Shown one piece after another: positions 6,432 to 13,086 of a DNA stretch of 13,484 nucleotides. Source of the stretch: Oscillospiraceae bacterium (GTDB lineage: Bacteria > Bacillota > Clostridia > Oscillospirales > Ruminococcaceae); contig JAEDGE010000048.1 of the NCBI GenBank assembly GCA_016297675.1, forward strand, positions 1 to 13,484, read 5' to 3'. The notes beneath the pieces are model-generated. The model did not search any database. It saw only the letters and a list, made by a program, of their open reading frames with translations, and was not told where the DNA came from. The position numbers and the translations under genes were made by a program. Every line of letters starts with the position of its first letter. Within the stretch, counting starts at the first letter, position 1.

Positions 6432-7058
6432 ATGGCATTACACGTTGTAACACATCCGCTTGTACAGCATAAACTCTCTTTGATGCGAAACAAGGGCACT
6501 GGCGTAAAAGAATTTCGGGAACTCACAGAAGAAACGGCAATGTTAATCTGCTACGAAGCCATGCGAGATCTGCCGCTGAAAACCGTCAAGATGGAAACCC
6601 CACAGGGATGGGCAGAAACAAAAATCATCTCCGGTAAAAAACTGGCATTTGTACCGATTCTGCGTGCCGGTCTGGGGCTGATTGAAGGGGTTACTTCCCT
6701 GATTCCAGCTGCAAAAATCGGTCATATTGGTATTTTCTGCGAACCGGGCACACACGATGCCGTCAAGTACTATTCCAAAATGCCGGATGATATTTCAGAA
6801 CGAGAAGTCGTCGTCATTGATGCCATGTTGGCAACTGGTATTTCTGCGATCACTGCCATTCAGGATTTGAAGGATATGGGAGTTAAGAATATCAAATTCC
6901 TCTGCATTCTCTGTAGTCCACAAGGCAAGGAAGCTCTGGAAACTGCACATCCGGATGTGGATATTTATTGTGCTGGCATGGATGAAGGCATTAACGAAGA
7001 AGGTTACATTGTACCGGGTCTCGGTGATGCTGGTGACAGAATGTTTGGCACAAAGTAA
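6432..7058 (+). CDS. upp: Uracil phosphoribosyltransferase
   Basis: A 208-residue cytoplasmic salvage enzyme converting uracil and PRPP to UMP. The N-terminus VVTHPLVQHKLSLMRNKGT, the block FVPILRAGLGLIEGV (73-87) and the C-terminus GYIVPGLGDAGDRMFGTK are characteristic, and 208-209 residues is the normal length. The PRPP loop reads VIDAMLATGISA (128-139), where most family members have Asp-Pro-Met-Leu-Ala-Thr-Gly-Gly-Ser. The segment before it reads IFCEPGTHDAVKYY, where an Arg-Asp/Asn-x-x-Thr pattern is usual. It is therefore a somewhat divergent member, though intact. AGGAGG (6418-6423) lies 8 nt before the ATG. It is co-transcribed with rpiB, and a terminator follows at 7081. Confidence 0.93.
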   Translation: MALHVVTHPLVQHKLSLMRNKGTGVKEFRELTEETAMLICYEAMRDLPLKTVKMETPQGWAETKIISGKKLAFVPILRAGLGLIEGVTSLIPAAKIGHIGIFCEPGTHDAVKYYSKMPDDISEREVVVIDAMLATGISAITAIQDLKDMGVKNIKFLCILCSPQGKEALETAHPDVDIYCAGMDEGINEEGYIVPGLGDAGDRMFGTK

Positions 7059-7080
7059 TGCCAAAACATACAAATAAGTC

Positions 7081-7114
7081 TGCTCTGCTGTAGAAATGCG
7101 GCAGAGCAATTTTT
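7081..7114 (+). terminator. Rho-independent terminator after upp
   Basis: TGCTCTGC (7081-7088) pairs perfectly with GCAGAGCA (7101-7108), with two further inner pairs (one a wobble). A 3'-side run of five T (7110-7114) follows. It lies 23 nt after the upp stop codon. Confidence 0.9.
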
Positions 7115-7174
7115 CAATCAAATGCGTTCCCCACTACACAATTACCAATTGGGACAACATCCTATGATTCAAAA

Positions 7175-7181
7175 AGGGGGG
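7175..7181 (+). promoter_or_regulatory. Ribosome binding site deciding the start of the YwaF-like gene
   Basis: AGGGGGG lies 8 nt before ATG 7190 but only 2 nt before the in-frame GTG 7184, so ATG 7190 is the likely start. Confidence 0.7.
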
Positions 7182-7189
7182 CAGTGCAA

Positions 7190-7930
7190 ATGGATTTCTT
7201 AACCGCACAAGAACAGATACCAGACGGCAACGGATTTGCATTATTCCATACAACACATCTTGTAATCTTGCTGTTCATCTGCTGTGTCCTTGTGTTATGC
7301 ATTCGCCTTTATCGACATAGCACACAAAAACGCCTCTGGCAATGGGGGATTGTCACGGCGTTGCTGTTATTAGAAATCCTGAAACAGGGGATTCTTCTGG
7401 CGACCAGACAATTTGGTATGCAATATCTACCGTTGGATCTCTGTGGACTTTCTATCTTTTTTTATCTCTTCTACGTTTGGAAACCCTGTGCCTATTTCGG
7501 AGAACTGCTTTATAGCCTTTCCCTGCCAGGCACACTGTTGGCACTCCTGTTTCCAAATTGGAATCGTCTGCCGCTCTGGAATTTTTTCTGTCTCCATAGC
7601 TTTGTGCTGCATACGCTATTATTACTACTTCCTGTACTGCTGCTTGCAGATGGGACATTACAGCCAAACTGGCACAGACTTCCGCTCAGCTTTACCACAC
7701 TTGCCGGATGTAGTGTCGTTGTGGCATGGTGCAATCGACAATGGGGAACGAATTTTTTCTTTTTGTCCAAGCCTTCAAAGGGATCCCCATTGGTATGGTT
7801 TGCAAACTGGTTCGGCGAATCGCTCTATTGGATTGGATTTCCGGTTTTAATTGCGGCTATCTGGGGGCTGCTCTATGGCTTACCAATTCTATTGCAGTGG
7901 ATTCTAAAAAAGTTACCATATCACAAATAA
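7190..7930 (+). CDS. YwaF-like (TIGR02206-type) integral membrane protein
   Basis: A 246-residue, very hydrophobic protein with about six or seven predicted membrane helices. The pattern fits the YwaF/TIGR02206 group: an N-terminal Phe-His-x-x-His before the first helix (FHTTHLVILLF), YLPLDLCGLSIFF in the middle, LPGTLLALLFPNW, then an HSFVLHTLLLLLP helix, a WHRLPLSF segment, and a WGTNFFFLSKPSKGSPL loop before the last helices. The group has no well-established role in bacteria; a distant link to TMEM164-like membrane acyltransferases has been proposed. ATG 7190 is preferred over GTG 7184 from the ribosome binding site spacing. A TATGAT (7163-7168) could be a -10 box, but no matching -35 is present. 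The gene stands alone between two terminators and converges on metK. Confidence 0.65.
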   Translation: MDFLTAQEQIPDGNGFALFHTTHLVILLFICCVLVLCIRLYRHSTQKRLWQWGIVTALLLLEILKQGILLATRQFGMQYLPLDLCGLSIFFYLFYVWKPCAYFGELLYSLSLPGTLLALLFPNWNRLPLWNFFCLHSFVLHTLLLLLPVLLLADGTLQPNWHRLPLSFTTLAGCSVVVAWCNRQWGTNFFFLSKPSKGSPLVWFANWFGESLYWIGFPVLIAAIWGLLYGLPILLQWILKKLPYHK

Positions 7931-7965
7931 AACGGGAGAATGTCCATCGCATTCTCCCGTTTTTT
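7931..7965. terminator. Strong terminator between convergent YwaF-like gene and metK
   Basis: A perfect 12-bp stem, AACGGGAGAATG (7931-7942) with CATTCTCCCGTT (7950-7961), a 7-nt loop, and a T run to 7965. On the minus strand the stem is followed by TTATTTG, so it may also serve metK, whose stop codon is 18 bp away. It begins directly after the TAA at 7928-7930. Confidence 0.92.
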
Positions 7966-7982
7966 ACATGACTGATTTTTCC

Positions 7983-9155
7983 TTATTGCAATGCATTCCG
8001 CAAAGCATCTACCTTATCACACTTTTCCCACGCAACACCAAGATCTTCTCTGCCCATATGTCCATATGCCGCCAGTTTTCGATACTGTGGTTTCCGCAGC
8101 TGCAACATTTCAATCATGCCATCCGGCGTGAGATCAAATATGGTTCCCACAGCCGCAGCCAGCTTTTCTTCCGAAACCTTGCCAGTTCCAAACGTATCCA
8201 CCAGAATGGAAACCGGATGTGCAACGCCAATTGCATAGGCAAGCTGTACCTCACAGCGATCTGCCAAATCTGCAGCAACAATATTTTTTGCAATATATCG
8301 TGCTGCATAAGCAGCAGAGCGATCCACCTTTGTCGGATCTTTTCCGCTGAATGCACCACCGCCATGCCGTGCTGCTCCACCATAAGTATCTACAATAATC
8401 TTTCTGCCAGTCAAACCGCTGTCACCCTGCGGACCGCCAACCACAAAACGTCCGGTCGGATTGATATAATATTTTGTGTTCTCGTCCAGCATTTCTGTTG
8501 GCAAAATTGGCTGAATGACATAATGCAGCAAATCAGAACGAATTTGCTCCAGCTGTACATCCGGTGCATGCTGAGCAGAAAGCACAACCGCATCAATTCG
8601 CTTCGGCTTTCCATCTACATATTCTACGGTAACCTGTGCTTTACCATCTGGACGCAAATATTGCAGTACCTTTTCCTTCCGCACATCGGTCAGTTTCATG
8701 CAAAGTTTATGTGCCAATGAAATGCCCAGCGGCATCAGTTCCTTTGTTTCCTTGCATGCATATCCAAACATCATTCCCTGATCACCGGCACCCGTTTCCT
8801 GATGTACGCCACCACGGCTCTCATAAGCATCATTGACACCCATTGCAATATCCGGTGACTGCTTGTCCAATGCCTGTAACACAGAGCAGGTATATCCATC
8901 AAATCCAAATTTTGCACGGTCATATCCAATATCCACAACCACATCTCTTGCAATCTGTGGAATATCGATCTTAGCGGTTGTAGAAATTTCTCCCATGCAG
9001 AGTACCATACCAGTTGTCACAACCGTTTCACAGGCAACTCTTGCGGTTGCATCCTGTTCCAGAATGGCATCCAAAACAGCATCTGAAATCTGATCGCAAA
9101 TTTTATCCGGATGTCCTTCCGTCACAGACTCCGAAGTAAACAAAAATTGATTCAT
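7983..9155 (-). CDS. metK: S-adenosylmethionine synthetase
   Basis: A 390-residue cytoplasmic enzyme making S-adenosylmethionine from methionine and ATP, releasing phosphate and pyrophosphate. The usual motifs are in order: ESVTEGHPDKICDQISDA (9-26, with the ATP-binding His and Asp), the first signature GAGDQG (122-127), and the second signature GGGAFSGKD (264-272, the P-loop-like phosphate-binding loop). The length matches the family (about 390-400). The start ATG 9153-9155 is preceded by AAAGGATG (9168-9175), with a longish gap of 12 nt. Expression is controlled by the SAM-I riboswitch directly upstream, so the enzyme is shut down by its own product. The gene appears monocistronic, with a terminator at 7931-7965. 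Confidence 0.97.
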   Translation of the reverse strand: MNQFLFTSESVTEGHPDKICDQISDAVLDAILEQDATARVACETVVTTGMVLCMGEISTTAKIDIPQIARDVVVDIGYDRAKFGFDGYTCSVLQALDKQSPDIAMGVNDAYESRGGVHQETGAGDQGMMFGYACKETKELMPLGISLAHKLCMKLTDVRKEKVLQYLRPDGKAQVTVEYVDGKPKRIDAVVLSAQHAPDVQLEQIRSDLLHYVIQPILPTEMLDENTKYYINPTGRFVVGGPQGDSGLTGRKIIVDTYGGAARHGGGAFSGKDPTKVDRSAAYAARYIAKNIVAADLADRCEVQLAYAIGVAHPVSILVDTFGTGKVSEEKLAAAVGTIFDLTPDGMIEMLQLRKPQYRKLAAYGHMGREDLGVAWEKCDKVDALRNALQ

Positions 9156-9190
9156 TGTAATTGCTACATCCTTTCAAGAATAATAATAAA

Positions 9191-9216
9191 AACGCACCTC
9201 ATAACCGAGGTGCGTT
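9191..9216 (-). terminator. Riboswitch-controlled terminator in the metK leader
   Basis: On the minus strand, AACGCACCTC (9200-9191 region complement, 9207-9216 as GAGGTGCGTT on +) forms a perfect 10-bp stem with a 6-nt loop (9201-9206). The transcript then runs into a T-rich tract (TTTTTATTATTA, 9190-9179 region). It lies between the aptamer and the metK ribosome binding site, as expected for a transcription-attenuating S box. Confidence 0.92.
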
Positions 9217-9239
9217 GATTTCGTTTGTTTATGCGAAAT

Positions 9240-9346
9240 CCTCATCTCTCGGTACAAAAACCGCAGGAATTGGCACCTTCTTTGCATTGCTGCAATTAGG
9301 TTGCCGGGCTTCATCGGACCTGTTCCTCCGCCACTCTTGATAAGGT
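9240..9346 (-). ncRNA. SAM-I riboswitch aptamer (S box)
   Basis: Read on the minus strand from 9346, the sequence carries the S-box core: CCTTATCAAGAGTGGCGGAG, then CCGATGAAGCCCGGCAACC, GGTGCCAATTCCTGC, and ACCGAGAGATGAGG at the end. The P1 helix is formed by CCTTATC (9346-9340) with GATGAGG (9246-9240). The P4 helix is CGGT with ACCG around a short T-rich loop. The position between a promoter and a terminator ahead of metK fits a SAM-sensing OFF switch: SAM binding holds P1 and P4 together and lets the terminator form. Small differences from the most common sequence are seen in the P2 region (GGAACAGGTCC). Confidence 0.96.
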
Positions 9347-9354
9347 TTTATATT

Positions 9355-9383
9355 ATGATACCACATTTCGTGCTGTTTGTCAA
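9355..9383 (-). promoter_or_regulatory. Promoter of metK and its riboswitch
   Basis: On the minus strand, a perfect TTGACA (9383-9378), a 17-bp spacer and TATCAT (9360-9355), with a TG one base upstream (extended -10). Transcription would start near 9348, right at the first base pairs of the riboswitch P1 helix. Confidence 0.88.
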
Positions 9384-9420
9384 GTGTTCTTTACAAATTT
9401 TCAAAATAGGAGAATATTTG

Positions 9421-9458
9421 ACAAAAAAGAAAGGGACACACTGTTTCCAGCGTGTCCC
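9421..9458 (-). terminator. Terminator after the GH9 gene
   Basis: On the minus strand, GGGACACGCTG (9458-9448) pairs with CAGTGTGTCCC (9443-9433) with one G-U wobble, closed by a GAAA tetraloop. TTTCTTTTTTGT (9432-9421) follows. It lies about 40 nt after the stop codon and upstream of the metK promoter, so it separates the two genes. Confidence 0.93.
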
Positions 9459-9499
9459 CCTTTTTCACTCGTAATCAAACGATTTACACAATTTTACGA

Positions 9500-12400
9500 T
9501 TAAACTGGCAGAGAATCGATCAGCATGATAACATAGTTGATCAATGCAGTACCATCTGCTTCATTAACAGTAGGCGTACCATCTACCTGATCGCAGTTTG
9601 CATTCCGCATTGCCTGTTCACCCAGGGTCATCTGACCAGCCAGGTACTTGTTCATGCAGATTGCATCTGTCAGGTCAACCTTACCATCTACGTTTACGTC
9701 ACCAATCAGGTCATCACCATCATTCGAACCCTTTGTTGTAGTGGTGCCGCCACTTGTTGTAGTAGCTGTACCGCTTGTAGTGGTTGCAGTAGTAGTGGTA
9801 GTAGTGGTAGTTGCGCCAGAGTTGCTGGTTGTTTCAGAACCTACATTCGGAGCTTCATCTTCCAAGAAGGATGCAACCCATACCAACGGAGAGTTCCAGT
9901 TGATGGTGCACTCGTTTACAGACCAAGCTTCTACGTTATCCAGATAGCAAGCCATCGGAGCCAGAGCACCAGCCTTATAACCTGCACCCTGAATCATCGG
10001 GTCCTGCATCTCAGAGTTCGGACCACCAGACAGAACACCGTCCGGAGCATACGGGAAGTCAGTAGAGTTCAACTGACCAGACCACCATCTGTGGTGCGGA
10101 TACTGCAGTGCGTGTTCGCCGTAACCAGTTACATAAGACTGTTCAATTACGTTTCTACCAAGGATATAGTCCATTGCAGTGGAAACACCATTGATATACT
10201 TTGCTTCCTTGTCGATGTCATAAGCAATTGCCATTGTGATAGCATTGTTCATAACCATGGAGTTAGAACCCCATTCATAACCATTGGTCAAGGTCTTAGA
10301 AACAATACCTTCATCACCATTGCCAGCTTCATAGTCAGCAACGGTCCAAACCTGTGCTTCATAGTCATGACCAACATACGGAATACCAAAGTCGGATTCT
10401 TCTTCCAGACCGATGAAGTAGTCAGCAGCCTGCTTTACATTCTTCTCAATGGTATCTACTTCAGCAGCAGTCAACAGGCCCTTTGCCAGCATGTCATCTG
10501 CATTGACGCACAGAGAGAATGTACCCAAGCTTGCCAGAGTACCCCATGTGAAGGAAGAACGAGTACCATTGTTTTCACCGCCATACAGAGCAGTATCAAC
10601 GCCCAGTGCACCAGCACCTTCTGTATAGCTCATCAAATCTGTCTTATAGGAAGCATCGCCTGTAGAAATATACAGTTCGCAAGCTGCCCAGTAGAATTCA
10701 TCCAGTACATCAGTATCACCGTAAGGGCCACCACCCTTATTCTGTACGATTGGTGCATACAGAGATTCAAGGTCTGCATACTGGTCAGTACCCCAGTCAT
10801 TGGAGAACGGCTTATAAGCAGACTTTGCAGCCTTGTAAGCCTTTTCTGCATTTGCCAGATAAGTAGTAGCGTCGCTATCCCATTCCTTTGCCAATCTTGC
10901 ATACTGTGCCATAGCAGCAGCATAATTCAAGGTTGCAGCATAGGTAACCGGCTTTACGATACGTTCCAGCGGATCATCTGCCGGAGCAACGCAAAGTGCT
11001 GTCCACTTGTAGTCGTGAACCTTGTGGTAAACCATGCCGTCTGATCTCTGCATCTTATTGAAGAAATCAGCTTCTACCTTTACTTCGTCCAGAATATCCG
11101 GCATACCATTGCCATTTTCCGGAACAACAACTGTACCAGAACCGTCTGCCCACTTGGAAGCATCGCCATCCATCAGGTCGCTCTCATACAGATTCAACAG
11201 TGTCCACATGGAAACACCGCCGTTTACAACGTACTTACCGTGGTCACCAGCGTCATACCAACCGCCGGTTACGTCAATGCTCTGACCCTGTTCAATATCA
11301 TTTGCAGTTGGAATGATGTAAACCCACTTGCTCTGAACAGCAGCCATATCCTGCATATGACCGCCATCACGTGCCAACTTTGCTGTGCTGTCATTTGCAC
11401 CAGTGGAAGTGATGTAAGAAGCCAAGATATCTTCACCAGAACGGTTCTGATAGAAGTAGTTCATCGCATTGGTGGTCATACCGTCATAGATATTGTTGCC
11501 GATATCGAACGGCAAAGAGGTCTTGCCATCACAAGTGATGGTGTATCCAGTACCCTCTGTCTGGAAATCTGTGAAGTCGATGATCTGGTTATAAGTTTCA
11601 GAACCATCGCAGATCTGATTGCCTCTGGAAGCATCGGTAGTGCCTGTGTATACAGTTGCACCGCTGGAATCCTTGATTTCAAATGTCTTTGCAGTGGTAT
11701 CTGGACCATCCAGAACCAAAGTTGCCTTCTTGTTCAGCAGCGGATAGTAACCAACCTGGTTTACTTCAATACCAGTCGGCTGATATTCTGCTTCCGCATT
11801 ATAGTTGGACTTATCATCTGTCATATCGATCAAAGCCATGTTGTCAAACTTCAGCAATGTGCCAGCTTCACAGCAGATGAAGTCATTGTAATCACTGGTA
11901 CCGCCAAGGTGGAATGTCCATTCACCAGTACCTTCAGAAGTCAGACAGTGATTATCGGAATCCTGTTCTACTTTAAATTCCCAAGCAAAAGTTGTCCACT
12001 GATTTGCAGTTACAGTCGGGCTATTCTTCCAGCCATCCCAGCCCTGCCAGTATTCTACTTTTTCACCAGTCTTAGAAGCACTCTTCAACTTGTCCACCAA
12101 TGCCTGATCATCCAGACCTTCTACATCGGAGTAGCTCAAGTTCAGCTTTTCACCGTTCTGGTGCCAGTTTTCCTTGTCGTCATCTGTAATGTCGCCAAGT
12201 TTTGTATAAATCTTTGCGTCCTTGCTCGACCAAATGGAATATGTCATACGATAAGTATGACCCATTTCAATCGTCAGACCTCTGTGACGGAACTGACAGT
12301 CCCAACGACCTTCACCGTTATTAGACTTACCACCTGGATTGGTGATCAGGACGTTGTAGCAGCCATCTGCTACTTCGAACTTCATGGTACCAGTCGCACT

Positions 12401-12580
12401 CTCGCAGATATGCCACGGCAGACCAACGCCATCGTTAAAAGTACCGGAACCAAGCTCTTCATAACCGGTTACTGCGGCACTTGCGGTAATAGAAGACAGA
12501 CCCACTGCCGTTGCAGATACGGTCATTGCTGCTGCCATAACAGAAGCAAGCATCTTCTTACCGAATTTGTTTTTCAGCAT
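9500..12580 (-). CDS. Secreted cellulosomal GH9 cellulase (CBM4-Ig-GH9-dockerin)
   Basis: A 1026-residue exported enzyme predicted to hydrolyse beta-1,4-glucan. Order of parts: Sec signal peptide (1-36, basic MLKNKFGKK, hydrophobic core, cleavage after ASAA); CBM4-like module (about 38-255, with GLPWHICES and RWDCQFRHRGL); Ig-like module (about 267-360, EVNQVGYYP); GH9 catalytic barrel (about 366-908); Thr/Ser/Gly linker (912-957); dockerin (958-1026). Catalytic residues visible are WYDAGDHGKY (Asp443 and Asp446), PHHRWW (828-833) and the general acid Glu890 in VNECTINWNSPL. The order matches CbhA/CelK-type exo- or processive cellulases, but the mode of action is an inference. The dockerin anchors it to a cohesin on a scaffoldin. 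The start ATG 12578-12580 is fixed by AAGGAGG (12587-12593). The frame stays open upstream to 12745 but has no such site. Confidence 0.95.
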   Translation of the reverse strand: MLKNKFGKKMLASVMAAAMTVSATAVGLSSITASAAVTGYEELGSGTFNDGVGLPWHICESATGTMKFEVADGCYNVLITNPGGKSNNGEGRWDCQFRHRGLTIEMGHTYRMTYSIWSSKDAKIYTKLGDITDDDKENWHQNGEKLNLSYSDVEGLDDQALVDKLKSASKTGEKVEYWQGWDGWKNSPTVTANQWTTFAWEFKVEQDSDNHCLTSEGTGEWTFHLGGTSDYNDFICCEAGTLLKFDNMALIDMTDDKSNYNAEAEYQPTGIEVNQVGYYPLLNKKATLVLDGPDTTAKTFEIKDSSGATVYTGTTDASRGNQICDGSETYNQIIDFTDFQTEGTGYTITCDGKTSLPFDIGNNIYDGMTTNAMNYFYQNRSGEDILASYITSTGANDSTAKLARDGGHMQDMAAVQSKWVYIIPTANDIEQGQSIDVTGGWYDAGDHGKYVVNGGVSMWTLLNLYESDLMDGDASKWADGSGTVVVPENGNGMPDILDEVKVEADFFNKMQRSDGMVYHKVHDYKWTALCVAPADDPLERIVKPVTYAATLNYAAAMAQYARLAKEWDSDATTYLANAEKAYKAAKSAYKPFSNDWGTDQYADLESLYAPIVQNKGGGPYGDTDVLDEFYWAACELYISTGDASYKTDLMSYTEGAGALGVDTALYGGENNGTRSSFTWGTLASLGTFSLCVNADDMLAKGLLTAAEVDTIEKNVKQAADYFIGLEEESDFGIPYVGHDYEAQVWTVADYEAGNGDEGIVSKTLTNGYEWGSNSMVMNNAITMAIAYDIDKEAKYINGVSTAMDYILGRNVIEQSYVTGYGEHALQYPHHRWWSGQLNSTDFPYAPDGVLSGGPNSEMQDPMIQGAGYKAGALAPMACYLDNVEAWSVNECTINWNSPLVWVASFLEDEAPNVGSETTSNSGATTTTTTTTATTTSGTATTTSGGTTTTKGSNDGDDLIGDVNVDGKVDLTDAICMNKYLAGQMTLGEQAMRNANCDQVDGTPTVNEADGTALINYVIMLIDSLPV
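9710..9847 (-). repeat. Low-complexity ACx repeat coding the GH9 Thr-rich linker
   Basis: These bases encode residues 912-957: runs of three to eight Thr broken by Ser, Gly and Ala. On the + strand the sequence appears as repeated GTAGTGGT/TGTAGTAG units. It separates the catalytic domain from the dockerin and is probably glycosylated or flexible outside the cell, as is usual for such linkers. Confidence 0.85.
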
Positions 12581-12586
12581 AGATAT

Positions 12587-12593
12587 CCTCCTT
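12587..12593 (-). promoter_or_regulatory. Ribosome binding site of the GH9 gene
   Basis: AAGGAGG on the minus strand, 6 nt before ATG 12578-12580. It marks the true start and rules out the 55-codon upstream extension of the reading frame. Confidence 0.9.
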
Positions 12594-12719
12594 AAAAGAT
12601 AAAAAATATAGATTTTTGGCTGTTTCAATGGAAAACCCCTTGAAACCGGACACGCAGAACCTCCAGCTTTCTCCATTTTTCTTGTGTGCACAACAAAGAA
12701 AGTTCTGAAAATTCTCACT
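12594..12719 (-). promoter_or_regulatory. Long untranslated leader of the GH9 mRNA with hairpins
   Basis: From the predicted transcription start near 12719 to the ATG is about 140 nt. The leader holds a palindrome TTGTGTGCACAA (12682-12693). It also holds a hairpin, GTTTCAA (12622-12628) with TTGAAAC (12640-12646) on the + strand, with two further inner pairs beside a bulge. An outer GCTG/CAGC pairing (12619-12622 with 12664-12667) is possible but would compete with one base of the hairpin. I do not recognise a known riboswitch in it. Confidence 0.4.
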
Positions 12720-12725
12720 GTGGTT

Positions 12726-12754
12726 ATTATACCATATGCCCACAATATTGTAAA
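12726..12754 (-). promoter_or_regulatory. Promoter of the GH9 gene
   Basis: On the minus strand, TTTACA (12754-12749), a 17-bp spacer and a perfect TATAAT (12731-12726), preceded by TGG (extended -10). It is a strong vegetative-type promoter, with transcription starting near 12719. Confidence 0.85.
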
Positions 12755-12755
12755 G

Positions 12756-13004
12756 TTATTTTTGAATTTTCAGTAAATCAGCACAAAACTAAGAAAGATA
12801 ATTTGTACATTTTGCCGAAACTCTTTCCGTAATATTGGACAAAAAAGCCGGTTTGTGTCGTGAAAAATATAGTTGACTTCTTTACATCGCATGATTTTAT
12901 TCATATTTTCCGTGGTTTTGCGAAATATTATACGGAAAACCCCGTTGTATTTTTTATGAAATTTGATTTTCTGCATTGTGGTATCCGTTTCACATTCTTT
13001 TTCC
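12756..13004. other. AT-rich intergenic region upstream of the GH9 promoter with TTTCCGT repeats
   Basis: No convincing gene is present between the GH9 promoter and the terminator of the dockerin gene. The region holds copies of TTTCCGT at 12824-12830 and 12907-12913, one inverted copy ACGGAAA at 12932-12938 that forms an 8-bp inverted repeat with the second (12906-12913/12932-12939), and another direct copy at its edge (13000-13006). A TATAAT on the minus strand at 12932-12927 has no -35 partner. Confidence 0.45.
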
Positions 13005-13047
13005 GTAAAACACAACAATGCCGCCCTCGTTTCCAAGAGCGGCATTG
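13003..13047 (-). terminator. Terminator after the edge dockerin gene
   Basis: On the minus strand, CAATGCCGC (13047-13039) pairs perfectly with GCGGCATTG (13024-13016). Four inner pairs (two wobble) close a GGAAAC loop. The tail TTGTGTTTTACGG is only moderately T-rich. It lies about 40 nt after the stop codon at 13087-13089. Confidence 0.75.
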
Positions 13048-13086
13048 CCGAAAGAATTAGGAGTGATGTAGTCGTCTAAATTGAGA

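Noticed and set aside
7968..8720. 250-codon open frame antisense to metK
   Set aside because: Fully covered by metK, which has all its motifs and a riboswitch. The frame has no recognisable domain.
9452..11044. 530-codon open frame on the + strand opposite the GH9 gene
   Set aside because: It lies entirely antisense to an unmistakable GH9-dockerin gene, is Cys/Ser/Ile-rich with no domain pattern, and has no ribosome binding site. It is a by-product of codon bias.
11240..12595. 451-codon open frame on the + strand opposite the GH9 N-terminal half
   Set aside because: Same reasons: antisense to the CBM4 and catalytic regions, no promoter or ribosome binding site, unprotein-like composition.
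12581..12745. 55-codon N-terminal extension of the GH9 protein
   Set aside because: It includes the promoter -10 box and the leader, lacks a ribosome binding site, and would bury the signal peptide.
12927..12932. Second TATAAT upstream of GH9 on the minus strand
   Set aside because: No -35 element at 15-19 bp (the place is an A run) and no TGN extension, so it is not supported as a promoter.
12770..13045. 91-codon minus-strand frame upstream of GH9
   Set aside because: It starts inside the terminator stem of the dockerin gene, has no ribosome binding site before any Met, and shows no family pattern.
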